Origin: Atopsyche davidsoni
Taxonomy: Eukaryota; Arthropoda; Insecta; Trichoptera; Hydrobiosidae
NCBI GenBank assembly: GCA_022113835.1
Contig: JAILWY010000022.1
Location: 5,828,001-5,892,000 of the forward strand
DNA: 64,000 bases
Direction: 5' to 3'
Positions within the stretch are counted from its first letter, which is position 1, and every line of letters starts with the position of its first letter. Made by a program: the position numbers and the translations under genes. Below are positions 1 to 10,499 of this stretch, piece by piece. The notes under the pieces are model-generated. The model worked only from the letters and a program-made list of their open reading frames with translations. It had not been told where the DNA came from and searched no databases.

Positions 1-158
1 AACGAGATGGGTGGATGCAGAGGGCTGCCATGTTTTTGGAGACAAGCTGGAGGATGGCAGAAATGATTCCTGAAGGAGATCAGAATCTACAGCCTGCAGC
101 TTCGAGGATGGTGAAACACTTTGTAATAAAAATTTACGTTAAATATATAAATTTAAAT
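1..158. repeat. Direct repeat R1, copy 1 (may continue left of window)
   Basis: Nearly identical to 1984-2141; I count seven mismatches in 158 bp. Both copies run from AACGAGA through a moderately GC-rich block into ATATATAAATTTAAAT and then diverge. The copies are 1,983 bp apart in direct orientation. It could be one end of a longer duplicated element or a dispersed repeat. No protein family is recognised in either strand. Confidence 0.85.
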
Positions 159-671
159 ATTTGCTCATTGGCGATTAGATCCTGAATATATTATGTATAC
201 AGTCAATAGAGTGTTTATCGTCTCACTACACTGGGTCTGGTCTCAGAAGCCTGTCGAGTGGCAGGGAGAGGGGAGACTCCTCGCCCCATTACCGGGCGTC
301 TTGAATTAGTGCCCCCCGGTCTAATTATTCGGCGCTCCGCCCTCGGGGACCCCAGCACGAGGCAACAGTCATAACAAGGGGGCGGAGGTCCGCGAGAATT
401 ACACGAATTTGTAGAGGAGAACTCTCCTACTCGTACTAGTAGCGATCAGAAAAATTTGAGCATCGGACGCCCCCGTTTTCAAATATGGAACGTTTTCTTC
501 CCGCGCCGAGGCGAAGAGCCCGTTGGGGCCGGCCGCACCTACCGCGGACAGAGATTCGAACAGGGGATCTCCAGCATCAAAGAGATATGCTAGACGAAAG
601 TTTAACGGTGTAGATTGCAGAAGGCAGAATATTGTATCCCAGGATAAAATCTTTGTTTGAATAATGGGGAT
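159..671. other. Unassigned stretch
   Basis: Moderately GC-rich between about 240 and 560, with small inverted pairs (GAGACTCCTC, GAGAACTCTC). I see no supported gene, tRNA or element end. Confidence 0.4.
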
Positions 672-976
672 TCCCCATTATGTTGCTTGTTCGTGGCTGC
701 CGTTCTGTACCTTGAGCGTGTGTAAAAGATCGGTAATGTAGTAGTGGACTTGGAATGACTGTGGAGGCGTGTGCTCTTTGCTTGTTGTTTCTGTAGCTTG
801 ATTGTTTCTGTAGCTTGCTGCAGAAGGAGTATCAGATCTAAACAGTGCAGAAGGACCCGAAGACCCACTACACTATTTTCTCATTGGAAAACCATGAACA
901 CTGGCTCAGTATGAGTATATGCTCAGTGAGATGGAAGCTCAGTGATGAAGAAGATAGTATGCCCAAAATACAGTCT
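672..976 (+). repeat. Dispersed repeat family E, copy E1
   Basis: Family E recurs at least eight times here. A full unit has a head containing GGCTGCCATTCT, a middle with TTTCTGTAGC, then CCACTACACTATTTTC, ACTGGCTCAG, ATGAGTATATGCTCAGTGA and a tail GATGAAGAAGAT. E1 has head and tail. The unit shows no coding capacity and no clear terminal inverted repeat, so a SINE-like or other non-autonomous element is an inference. Confidence 0.7.
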
Positions 977-1983
977 ACTGCAGCTGACTTTCCAAATCCA
1001 AGGAAAAAGAGGCATCGGAGCGAGAAAAATAACGTAGATGCGAATTTCGATAGAAATACCATATGTTCAGTGAGACGATTCTGAAAAAGAAGATAACCGA
1101 TTGCAGGTCTCTGACTTTCATTATGCTGAAAAACCGGGAGACGGACGAGGGTTCCATGACGAGCTCGCCAATGTGCTGTAGTCCGCTAGGTCCAGTGCAC
1201 CGGGATGGAATGGCCGGCGGGCGATCAATGGCGTGCGTGCAGGCGCGAATTAACAAAAAATCCGCGCGCCCCTGGTCGCCATGGCAACCCCCCCCCCCCC
1301 ATTGGCCCCCCGACCCTCTGCCCCCCTGGCCCCCCCTGACCCCCCCGGCCCGCTGTCGGTGCATGTCGCGCGGCTCGAATTCGGAAATGCCGGACGGCGG
1401 AGGGGACCCCCGAAAGTACACGCACAACCACTGCACGGGTTGTGAATTGCAAAAAAGCATGCAGTTCTATGTGCTGCGTGCATAACACACTTTAACTGTT
1501 ATTAAAAATATACCATTTATATCTAAACAAAGCCCCATAGTGCGTCTTATTCTTCTATACTATAATTTCAATATCCTTTCATTCGCCAGTTTCACAGATG
1601 CAATTCCCGTGAAACGACTACTCGTCCCCATAATCTAAGCTGCAGAGGAATGAATTTACGGCGCAGTGCAGCACCGCGCCCTCGCTCCCGATTAGCTTTC
1701 CCGCGGCCAAGACCAGCTGCACTGTGCAGTTTGCGATTTCCACGGCCGTTACAGAAATTCGATTCCATTTGTGAGCACACTGTTACAGTTTTACTGTATA
1801 CAATAAGATTAAACTAATTCTGAAGCCTGCGCGCGTTAAACCGACATATTATATATTTTGTATTAAACTGTGTTTTGTATAAAAGACGGGGACGTTTGGG
1901 GGAGGAAATACAACGCTGAGCTCTATGCTGGAAACGGGGACAGACAGACAACCTGAAGATCGCAGGAGTCAAGGAAGATCGAA
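977..1983. other. Unassigned stretch with a C-rich low-complexity island
   Basis: A C-rich island occupies about 1286-1350 and gives long chance frames rich in Pro or Gly. At about 1020-1090 there is a degenerate echo of the family E tail (ATGTTCAGTGAGACG then GAAGAAGAT-like). Nothing else is recognised. Confidence 0.4.
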
Positions 1984-2141
1984 AACGAGACGGGTGGATG
2001 CAGAGGGCTGCCATGTTTTTGGAAACAAGCTGGAGGATGGCAGAAATGATTCCTGAAGGAGACCAGAATCTACCGCCTGCAGCTTCAAGGATGGTGAAAC
2101 ACTATGTGATAAAAATTTACGTTAAATATATAAATTTAAAT
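1984..2141. repeat. Direct repeat R1, copy 2
   Basis: Second copy of the 158-bp repeat at the window start. Left of it lies a block with CAACCTGAAGATCGCAGG whose counterpart would fall outside the window for copy 1. Right of it the copies diverge immediately. Confidence 0.85.
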
Positions 2142-2542
2142 AATCCAGTGTGTTTTAAACTCGTTTCTATTAAAAAATATTGTTAAAATGCAGGGGTGAG
2201 TGTATCATACGTACAGATCGCATTTAAGTTCAGTATTCATAGCAGAGTTAATTAGGGGAGGATTTTGTTAAATAGGCTTTATTTTCCCAGGAGATTACAG
2301 GATGGGGAGGCCCCACAGACCCCAGCCTCCGCAGGGTCGCGTTGCCAGCCAAGATGGCCGCTTCCCCCTCCCCCCCCTCCCCGTCCCGCTTCTCCTACCT
2401 TGGATACAGGCCTCTACGTAACTACATCGCTCCACCTCACAAAAACAAGTATCTCAGAGGGTTTATAAAAAAAATATTGCCCCTTTGCTATAGAAGCCCT
2501 AGGATCACACGAGACAGTCAGCAACTTGACTAACAGGTTAGA
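2142..2542. other. Unassigned stretch
   Basis: AT-rich, with a GC-rich patch at about 2335-2395. No supported feature. Confidence 0.35.
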
Positions 2543-2567
2543 ATATATATATATATATATATATATA
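2543..2567. repeat. (TA)n microsatellite at mariner M1 left border
   Basis: Uninterrupted AT/TA dinucleotides run directly into the mariner terminal repeat. The TA target-site duplication of M1 is therefore embedded in a microsatellite. The right border of M1 also continues as TATATATATA. Confidence 0.9.
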
Positions 2568-3249
2568 CGAGGGCGGTCCGATAAGTACTTAGTCTAAAAG
2601 TGGCGATTTATTTCTCAAAATAGTCTCCTTTTAGCTCGATACACTTGACCCAGCGATGCTCCAACATCTGAAAAATACGTTTTCTCGAGGTCTGCAAAGT
2701 AGGCCTCCGTGGCGGCGATGACATCCTCATTCGACTTAAATTTCTACCCGGCGAGTGACTTTTTCAAGTTTGGAAACAAAAAAAAATCGCACGGGGTCAA
2801 ATCTGGAGAATACGGTGGATGTGGGAGCAGTTCGTAGTGCAATTCGACTGATTTCGAGGTGTGAGCCGGTGCGTTGTCATTGTGGAAGAGCACTTTTACT
2901 TCGCCAAATGGGGCCGTTTTTTCTGCAATCGGCCCAATAATTCGGCATAGTAGAGCCCTGTGACCGTTTTGCCCTTCTCCAGGTAGTCAATGTAGATCAC
3001 ACCTTGTCAATCCCAGAAAACGTGGCCATCACCGTTTCGGCCGATAGGACAGTCTTCGCCTTCTTCGGAGCACGTTCGCCGGGTGAAGTCCACTGTTTCG
3101 ACTGTTCCTTGGTCTCTGGTGTGTACCAGTGGATCCGTATTTCGACGGTCACGAAACGACGCAGAAACTCCTTCGGATTGCGCTTAAACAGTAGCCGTCT
3201 ACGAGAATGTACTACACGATAGTAAATCTCTATTATCGGACCGCCCTCG
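2568..3249 (-). mobile_element. Mariner M1 (irritans-like), internally deleted
   Basis: Terminal inverted repeats CGAGGGCGGTCCGATAAGTA (left) and its complement ending CGGACCGCCCTCG (right), with TA on both sides. Length is 682 bp against roughly 1.3 kb for intact mariners. Only the C-terminal half of the transposase remains, on the minus strand. The sequence jumps from the KRNPKEF-coding region straight into 5' untranslated sequence (AGTAGCCGTCTACGAG), so the N-terminal DNA-binding half is gone. M2 lies 680 bp away in the opposite orientation and shares several of the same defects. Confidence 0.93.
2600..3192 (-). pseudogene. Mariner transposase remnant (M1)
   Basis: Minus-strand translation in pieces gives the irritans-subfamily block WIHWYTPETKEQSKQW in mutated form and the region around SPGERAPKKAKTV. 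The codon for the first catalytic Asp of the DD34D triad (family block TVDE) is absent: the sequence reads T-V-E-I. Frameshifts break the rest. It cannot encode an active enzyme. M2 carries the same missing codon. Confidence 0.85.
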
Positions 3250-3929
3250 TATATATATATATTATTTCACAACAGCGGCATCCATCATGGAGGCATAACC
3301 TGCCCCAATACAGCCTGCAGCGGCCACGTCCACCAGGAGATCGCTTATCTATTCTCCGTGCGCACTGCGAGGGCTAACCTACCCCAACCCTTACTGTGCT
3401 AAAGACGGGATACGTGGAATTGAAACACAGCCTTCTTGCTGTGTTATCGACTATAAATTTCTGGATAATAGATATAAGAATCCGGAATGAGCTGTATAGA
3501 GACGTCGTACCACCACTATCGTATAATAAAGCTCAAAATTAAAGTGTGTAATTTGTCGATTGATGAAACTGAATGCGATAAATATTACGAGACCCCATAA
3601 ATTTGTCGCATGTCAGATAGTATCGAATGATTTTTCCCGGACACGCGGCATCATCGGGGAGGGGGCGATGTGTGCGGGACGCGGGATCGAACCCCCGCCC
3701 CCCGGGCTGGCCGCGGAGGTCAGTGCTGACGGGGGGAGAGTGGGGTGAACGACCGGCGCCGCTAATGTGGAACAACCCCCAGCGGGTCCTGGCCTGTGTG
3801 CGGACATGGCCGGGGGATGGCGAAAAATGTGCAAATGAACCGCCCTGTATTGATCACCGTAGCATTACGATGTATCTCTGAAACACGATTTTTTTGAGTG
3901 GAGCTGGATTATATATATATATATATATA
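3250..3929. other. Unassigned spacer between two mariners
   Basis: Holds a GC-rich segment at about 3650-3745 that produces chance frames, and ends in a (TA)n run at about 3910-3929 that borders M2. No gene is supported. Confidence 0.4.
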
Positions 3930-4950
3930 CGAGGGCTGTCCGATAAGTACTTAGCTTCACCGCCCGATGGTGCTAGTATCGCAAGAGAGATTTTCTATGT
4001 GTAGTACATTCTCGTAGACGGCTACTGTCAAAATTTCAGCTGAATCGGTGTAATGTACGCGTATTTGAGAGAAATGTAAAAAGAGCAATATCGGTTATTC
4101 GATTCTTGTTTTTGGAAGTCAAAGTGCGCTTGGATGCTGTGTACGGTGACTTTTCTCGTTCGATGGCGACCGTCCAAAATTGGTTTAACGAATTTCAACG
4201 TGGTCGCACGTCGGTTTTTGACGAGCCATATCCTGCATGAAATTTCGGGCATGAGAAAGCTGTCGGCGCGATGGGTGCCGCGTTTGTTCATTCCGGACAA
4301 CAAGCGCAACCGTGAAACTACTTCGGAGCAGTGTTTGATGCCGTTTAAACGCAATCCGAAGGAGTTTCTGCGTCGTTTCGTGACCGTCGAAATATGGATC
4401 CACTGGTACACACCAGAGACTAAGGAACAGTCGAAACAGTGGACTTCACCCGGCGAACGTGCTCCGAAGAAGGCGAAGACTGTCCTATCGGCCGAAACGG
4501 TGATGGCCACCGTTTTCTGGGATTCACAAGGTGTGATCTACATTGACTACCTGGAGAAGGGCAAAACGCTCACAGGGCTCTACCATGCCGAATTATTGGG
4601 CCGATTGCAGAAAAAACGGCCCCATTTGGCGAGGTAAAAAGTGCTCTTCCACCATGACAACGCACCGGCTCACACCTCGAAATCGGTCGAATTGCACCAC
4701 GAACTGCTCCCCCATCCACCGTATTCTCCAGATTTGACCCCGTGCGATTCTTTTTTTGTTTCCAAACTTGAAAAAGTCACTCGCCGGGCAGAAATTTAAG
4801 TCAAAATGAGGAGGTCATCGCCGCCACGGAGGCCCACTTTGCAGACCTCGAGAAAACGTATTTTTCAGATGGGTCAAAGAAGTTGGAGCATCGCCGGGTC
4901 AAGTGTATCGAGCTAAAAAGGAGTAAGAAGTACTTATCGGACCGCCCTCG
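3930..4950 (+). mobile_element. Mariner M2 (irritans-like), defective
   Basis: Left end CGAGGGCTGTCCGATAAGTA and right end TACTTATCGGACCGCCCTCG, both abutting TA runs. Length is 1,021 bp. Relative to family members about 200 bp is missing after the first helix-turn-helix, between the residues equivalent to SVFDEP and HEISGMRKL. The flanking (TA)n tracts agree with the TA target specificity of the Tc1/mariner superfamily. Confidence 0.95.
4074..4920 (+). pseudogene. Mariner transposase pseudogene (M2)
   Basis: The expected start at 4074 is followed at once by TAA, where M3 has GAA (MEKEQYR). Recognisable blocks in order: helix-turn-helix piece ATVQNWFNEFQRGRTS, MRKLSARWVPRL, FLRRFVTV, WIHWYTPETKEQSKQW, GVIYIDYLEKGKT, FHHDNAPAHTS and PPYSPDLTPCD. 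The first catalytic Asp codon is missing (V-E-I instead of V-D-E). The second (HHD) and third (PCD) are present, but their spacing is shortened from 34 to about 29 residues. An in-frame stop lies before the HHDN block (around 4635). These blocks place it in the irritans subfamily. Confidence 0.92.
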
Positions 4951-5910
4951 TATATATATTTATGTCAATAATATTTAGCTCCGGCGTTCCATTATCGATA
5001 CTGGGACCATCTTCGGGGATCGTTTTAAATTTATGGTGCATATAATGCATGCTTACGGATACATTCGTTTGTATATATATATATGTGGGCGACTGCGGCT
5101 GTGCGCAACTTGCTACGTTTCCGGCATTTGCCTTGTACTAAAATAAAATAAAACAGAGTATTGATACTTTATGGGGATATCTGATTTGAATGCTAACGCA
5201 CTGTGGTGCATGCGGAAGCAGGTACATGCGAGGACCCCCGTGCGTGGGGAAGGGGGCCACGCAGGCTGCAGAACCCTGAGGCCGTTGACCTGCCCCCCCC
5301 CTCCACTCTCCGGCGTGGTCCCCTCCCCCCCCCCCCTTGTCATCCGATACGGCCGCCGTGGTCGCCGGCCCGCCCACGCCACCGTCCAAACGCACTATCG
5401 ATTGCAAAAATGTGCATTACCTACGGCAAGAAGTGCAACGCTCGCGAAAACACCGCTGCAACTTCGTTTGCAATGCGGATAGTCAGCCTTTACCGATTTT
5501 GTAAAAACGCAAAAAAACGATGTTCATACAAAGCAATGATTATTACCACCCACTATAGACAAGTTAAATTTGTGATATTCCACGTTTCTTGTTTTAAGGC
5601 ATACGCATAGAAATGACAGATTAATTGTAACGTTGAAAGTTGTCTCAATTTTCGAGTCATCCTGTATGTGTGTCAGATATTACGCATTAGCAGAACACGT
5701 ACGGACATCCAATATGGCGGCGTTGTATTATGTATTGAATTCCAAATAGAGTAATTTACTAATACATTGTGATTATTCATACTCAATCAGGTGAATTAGT
5801 TGACCCGCCAGAGTTCCGCTCTCGGCTCACTAATCACGTACCCACCCGCCTGTCACGATAACGAAGCGAAAAACATACAAATTAACCATATTCGTATGTT
5901 ATATTATTAT
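4951..5910. other. Unassigned stretch
   Basis: Contains a weak B-like motif near 5000 (GGGACCATCTTC), a TA microsatellite near 5075 and a C-rich patch at about 5289-5335. No gene is supported. Confidence 0.35.
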
Positions 5911-6120
5911 ATTAGTTCATACGTAAAGGATGATTTAAAGAAACTCTCAGAAAAATATCATCGTGATTTGTGTCGGTGTACTATAACAGAAGTGATTCGT
6001 TAGTACAAGGGTTAGTACACCGGCCATGTAAGCCAGGAAATGTGGGTTCAAATCCCACACAAATCACGATGATATTTTTCTGAGAGTTTCTTTAAATCAT
6101 CTTCTATATATGAACTAATG
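5911..6120 (+). repeat. tRNA-derived SINE-like unit S1 inside a long hairpin
   Basis: A tRNA-like head (about 5994-6062) contains an exact pol III B-box, GGTTCAAATCC, at 6045-6055, and the phrase GTACACCGGCCATGTAAG that recurs in other S1 copies. The unit is enclosed by an inverted repeat: left arm 5911-5973 is nearly the complement of 6057-6120 (shared core TGATTTAAAGAAACTCTCAG). The right arm is the normal S1 tail, since it also follows the head at 44.0 kb and 52.0 kb. The left arm therefore looks like a second, inverted tail. Confidence 0.75.
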
Positions 6121-6850
6121 TGCCTAATTATATTAGTAACAAAAAATAAGACATAGGTTATATTAGTCGATGATTTTGTAGCTACTTGGGTTAGGTTAGG
6201 TGAGAATTATTCCTGAAGTTGGAGGGCTGAAAACAAATATTATATGTACCCGAAATGCATTTTTGTGTTTTACCAATTCGATTTGCTTTCGTTGCATTTA
6301 TAAAGAGGATGCACTTTTAACGCTTTTGCAACTCGCATCGTGACAATGCTGAATAAATAATTGCATAATTATGACGCTGCGTTTTCCGATACCGCGGCGA
6401 ATGCACCGGCGGTCCGATGCGCTATCTCGTTTTTGCATGTCCGACGCTCACGCGATTCGCACCATCGTGTCGTGGACCACATCGCCGATGATCGATTCGA
6501 CTCTGATTTAGACGAAAAATTCAGTATGTGCTTCACGCAGCGAGCTATTTGAGATTATGCGTAGGCGTTACAATACTAGTCTCCACTGTTCAAAATATAA
6601 TAAGTGTATGCGATACGACTCGCCATTGATCGGGGTGCTACGTCACACCTGATATTTTGCAGTATAGTACCCCAGTCTTCCCATGGGGAACTATACGTAC
6701 GCGATACGATCCACTGCTGGATCACTATACCATATAAAATCTACTAGGGGCAGCACTACACAATATCAAATCTGCCGAAAACGATGATCAATAAGAATAA
6801 TAACGGAGCTCGTTCTAACAAACATTTTTCGACACTGTCATTGTCTATAG
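6121..6850. other. Unassigned stretch
   Basis: AT-rich. Contains a short TTAGGTTAGG run at about 6191-6200. No coding or element signature seen. Confidence 0.35.
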
Positions 6851-7158
6851 CAGTGCTTCTCAAAGTGGTCCCTGGGATCATTCTGGGGGTCCTTAGAAAA
6901 TTAAAATCGATTTGGGGGTCCCTGAACAACGTCAACGTCAACGTTTTATTAATATGGAGGTTAAAATAAATAACAATGAATACGCTATTAGCGATTTTTA
7001 CGTCCTAAGTAAAATATAAATATAGACAGGTCTATACAGAAACGCAATAGAGTCGATACTTGCACCAACTAGTCTATAATATGAATTTATGTAGGGGCCG
7101 TAGGCAAGTTTTGACTATGAAAAGGGGTCCGTGGGCCAAAAGAGTTTGAGAGCCACTG
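6851..7158. mobile_element. hAT-type MITE a1
   Basis: Begins CAGTGCTTCTCAAAGTGG and ends TTTGAGAGCCACTG, the typical hAT terminal pattern. The flanking octamers GTCTATAG and ATATATAG match at six of eight positions with a central TA. Length is 308 bp with no transposase coding. Internal sequence (GGGGGTCC, AAAATCGATTTGGGGGTCCC) matches copy a2 at 32.2 kb. Confidence 0.88.
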
Positions 7159-7967
7159 ATATATAGTAACCATTGAATTTGGTAACGCAAGTCAGAGCTC
7201 GATCGCTCAACTCTTAAAAATGTTCACAATGTCAAAAAAATCTATCGTCGCCTTTAATTCTTTAGACGACTCATCGAATTTGATTTACGCTTACTATAAA
7301 TAAATATAATTATTCAGTCTACTTATGTTTTTTTCTTTCTTAATGTTGCATAATCATTACGTTGTAAACAACCACAGTATATAACAATCAACGCCATCTT
7401 GGAATATACACACACGAGAGTGCAGCAGTATTAAAAGAGCATCGCTGATTTAATAGAAAATCATCGGTTATCTTTTGGATGCATCTACAAAAACCGAAAC
7501 GCCTTTCCCATTGGCCGAGACGCATCGTCCCACTAAACAATTACCATCTTCAAGCTATGCATTACGCCAATCAGCGTTTTTTTTCCCACGTTAAAAAATA
7601 CACGCAAACGGGGGGTTCGAAAGAAAATTACGTGCAATTAGAAAACTGGGATCGTGTGAAAAAATGCAAATATTCCGAATAGCCTTGTGGTCTAGCGCTT
7701 AGTGCAGTAGCTTTCAAAAAATAAACACACACGGAATCTTTGTATTTTTTATGGATTTTAATATCTAGGAAATTCAAGGGAAATTTCAATGCAACACAGC
7801 CGCAGTCGCCTTTGATCGCTTCAAAACGAAAAGATGCATGAGGTCCCGAGGGATGAGTTATTAGTGGGAGAGTCGCACACCCGCGTGCGACCAGACTACG
7901 GGTCCGGCATTTGCATTTCAAAAACATCACACTGCAACTGGTAATGACCGATACAAGTCTTTGCAGT
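7159..7967. other. Unassigned stretch
   Basis: AT-rich. A possible tRNA-like fragment begins near 7684 (TTGTGGTCTAGCGCTTAG), but no matching 3' half could be paired. No gene supported. Confidence 0.3.
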
Positions 7968-8020
7968 GCCACAGTAGTTCAATTGGACAAAGCGCCGAGA
8001 TCCGTTTCACGTGTAAATTC
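7968..8020 (+). repeat. tRNA-like SINE head fragment, family S2
   Basis: Reads CCACAGTAGTTCAATTGG followed by AAAGCGCCGAGATCC, resembling a tRNA D-arm and A-box. The same head occurs inverted at 33.93-34.00 kb and, more diverged, at 43.9 kb. No 3' tRNA half follows, so a truncated SINE head is more likely than a tRNA gene. Confidence 0.5.
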
Positions 8021-8584
8021 AGTTTTTTTTTGCTGTGCGAATCGATTGGGATTAGAAATCTATGAAGGATCGTTACTCACTGGCGCGCTTCCACTATCAT
8101 GTGCGAAGTAGTTGGCTAGCCAATTAGCAGTTGACTGGAAGTCTCAAGTTGGAAGTACGAGGGGGAGGCACTTATCGGAAAGGTTAAGCGAATTTTTTTT
8201 TTTTTACATTGTCGAGGAAACGGTTTTCCATAATTATCAACGGGCTATTGTTGGCTTGGTGTCTTTTTTTCCTATGCGCTTGTTCGCTTAATAATTGGGT
8301 AATTGGAAATACTTTAAAATATGCATGAAAAACTGGTTTTCTTCGGATGCAATTGCGGTGGTAATTATAAATATATGAAAGATTAGAATAAAATATATAT
8401 ATTTTTATTTTTTTTTATTAAATTATTTAACATTAAATATATATTGATTTTTGTGAAGACCGTCACAGTAAATACGATTTTGCCTATATCGGTTTAATTT
8501 TTGATTGATATGATTACGTACATTTTTTCAAATATTGAAAAATGATTAATGATGATGAAATATTGAATAATCATATATAATCTT

Positions 8585-8785
8585 GTTAAGGGACAAAGCA
8601 TTTGATTCGTGAAGATCCATTATTATAATGATAAAAGTACCTTCAGTTATAAACAGTACCCTCGGTTTAGTTATGCGTCTGATGATGACCCAGTGTATTG
8701 GGTCGAAACTAGTAATGCAAATAATTTTAATAAACTCAATGTGAAGACAAAATACAAAGGTACTTTTATCATTATAATCATATAT
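8585..8785 (+). repeat. Foldback repeat A1 carrying a hammerhead-like motif
   Basis: Outer inverted arms are about 8621-8643 and 8759-8781 (AAGGTACTTTTATCATTATA and complement). Upstream sequence with GGGACAAAGCATTTGA and GTGAAGATCCATTA matches, inverted, the flank of copy A2 near 51.32-51.36 kb. The right half shares AATAAACTCAATGTGAAGA with A2. Between the arms lies the motif at 8674-8719. This looks like a non-autonomous element or a pair of inverted terminal units. Confidence 0.7.
8674..8719 (+). ncRNA. Hammerhead-ribozyme-like motif A1
   Basis: Core CTGATGA at 8679-8685 and GAAA at 8705-8708 match the hammerhead consensus exactly. Stem II is GACCCA (8687-8692) with TGGGTC (8699-8704), a 6-bp helix with a 6-nt loop. 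Stem I is TGCGT (8674-8678) with ATGCA (8715-8719), including one G-U. After GAAA the series C-TA-G then T-A fits a one-pair stem III and a UH cleavage position between 8714 and 8715. One departure from the canonical fold is an extra T at 8686 between the core and stem II. Hammerheads are known in Penelope-like retroelements. Activity here is inference. Confidence 0.5.
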
Positions 8786-9244
8786 ATATATTAAATTTAT
8801 TATGATAACTTTAAATTATACAAAACTCACAACCGCTTCAGCTGCTGTAGGGTAGCCGTTAAATATGGGAATCCATACCTGCAACAAATAAAAAAATATA
8901 TATTAATTAAAGGTTAAAAAAATATATGATAAATTTTATATATATATTTATATATATATATATAAATTAGAGCATATATTAAGGGGGTGTCTAAACCGGC
9001 GGCACCTGTTGCGGCTCCAAGCTTGGCGCGTGCCCGGAAACTCAATAATGGCGAACAACATGGCGCGGCCAGCTGATCGGCGACACCGAAGTTTACCCAC
9101 TCGCTTCCTGTTATATATATTCACGCCAACCTAACCTATGTTGACAACTCTCCATACATTTCAAGAGGGCATAATTTCAGGACGTCGCCATCTCCATTAT
9201 CCAGATTTTTGTATGTCGTGATATTTTTTTATAATACCATACCA

Positions 9245-9484
9245 CAGGGGTCCCCAACCTTTTTGCATCCAAGAGCGCATTCTAGAATGCCGGTCGGGCG
9301 GCGGGCGCCATTTATTTTTTCAAGGTATATTTATAGTTGGATAAAGTCAATAATAAATATAATGCACAAAAAAATTCTCGATAAAAACTCGAACAATTTT
9401 TTATCGTGGTCGCACAGTGGCGGGCACATGTAAAACGGTCGGCGGGCGCCACGGTGCCCGCGGGCATAGGGTTGGGGACCACTG
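9245..9484. mobile_element. hAT-like MITE c
   Basis: Left end CAGGGGTCCCCAACC and right end GGTTGGGGACCACTG form imperfect terminal inverted repeats of hAT type. Length is 240 bp. The target duplication is weak (flanks around CCATACCA and GCATAGTA agree mainly at the centre). No coding remains. Confidence 0.75.
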
Positions 9485-9671
9485 CGCATAGTATAATAGT
9501 ATCAAAAAATGTATTTTGTTTAATTTATGCGGTGCTGATGAGTTTCGCAGAGGGGATCGTATTCTGGTGTACCCGCAGGCACTCTCTGGAGACGACGCAA
9601 CTTCAGCTCAATAACACGATACTCCGGAAATAATTTAAATTATAATAGTTAGTATTTCTGCGACAAAGGTG

Positions 9672-9757
9672 AAACGTGTTATTGGAGCTCTAGCTGGCAA
9701 GCAAGCTGATCTTACAGATCCTGGGGTTTCGATTCAAACCCTGACAGGGCGATCAGT
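9672..9757 (+). repeat. tRNA-like sequence, possible SINE head S3
   Basis: TATTGGAGCTCTAGCTGGCA resembles a tRNA 5' half and A-box region. GGGTTTCGATTCAAACCC forms a T-arm-like hairpin with a B-box-like centre. No proper 7-bp acceptor stem could be formed, so a decayed tRNA-derived repeat is favoured over a tRNA gene. Confidence 0.4.
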
Positions 9758-10097
9758 CTTATTAATTTTAATATAATTAAGCATCAACATTACTTGCCTG
9801 CCTCTTTTGGCAGTGTGGTTTTATAAACGTGTCGTTCAGATTACCCGAGATTGTATGTCTTCTATGTCTTGCTTATTTTTTTTTTTACAAGATTTTCATA
9901 AATACTTTTACATTATTGTGCTATTGATTTAAACATGAGACGATCTTCAAAATATCCGCTTTGTATCGAACATACGTAATTAGGAAATAAAATCATGTTT
10001 ATTCGTTATTATTATGATCGATCGGAAATGTTTAGCTGTTGACATTTTCTGTCAAAATATGGAGTATTACATATTTAACCAGCTAGCCGTGAATAAA

Positions 10098-10408
10098 CAC
10101 GCTAAAGGCGGGGCGGGTACTAGTATCCGTTCCGCGGACTACTGCCTGAAGGCGGGGCGCATATTAATACGTTTTTGAATGTGTTTACTCTAAAAGCGGC
10201 AGAAGGTCATTTTACTCTTTAGGTTTACAGCTCGAAATGTTTGTTCGTTACTTCTACCAATACTGTCCAGTGATTCTGAACAAAGTGGTGTTGTTGTGAT
10301 GCAAAGTGTGCATGAAACGATTTATTTGACTACATGCAAATCAAAGAGTGTACAGACTGGATATCACATCACATCAGTTTAGTCAATTTGGTACCCGCCC
10401 AAAGTGTG
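10098..10408. mobile_element. piggyBac-like MITE, copy 1
   Basis: Ends CACGCTAAAGGCGGGGCGGG and GTACCCGCCCAAAGTGTG are inverted repeats matching the TTAA-flanked element at 25.3-25.6 kb. The flanks here are decayed TTAA (TAAA, TTTC). It carries an internal partial repeat of GGCGGGGCG. Length is 311 bp with no transposase coding. Confidence 0.75.
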
Positions 10409-10499
10409 TTTCAAGTATTATTGACAAGTAGACGGATTAATTTCTCGCTCGGGCACCGTGGAATGCGCCGCCGAGCGCACAGCTGACGGCCATCGATCT

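Noticed and set aside
4134..4637. Intact mariner transposase gene
   Set aside because: The true start is followed by a stop, the first catalytic Asp codon is missing, about 200 bp is deleted and a stop precedes the second catalytic block.
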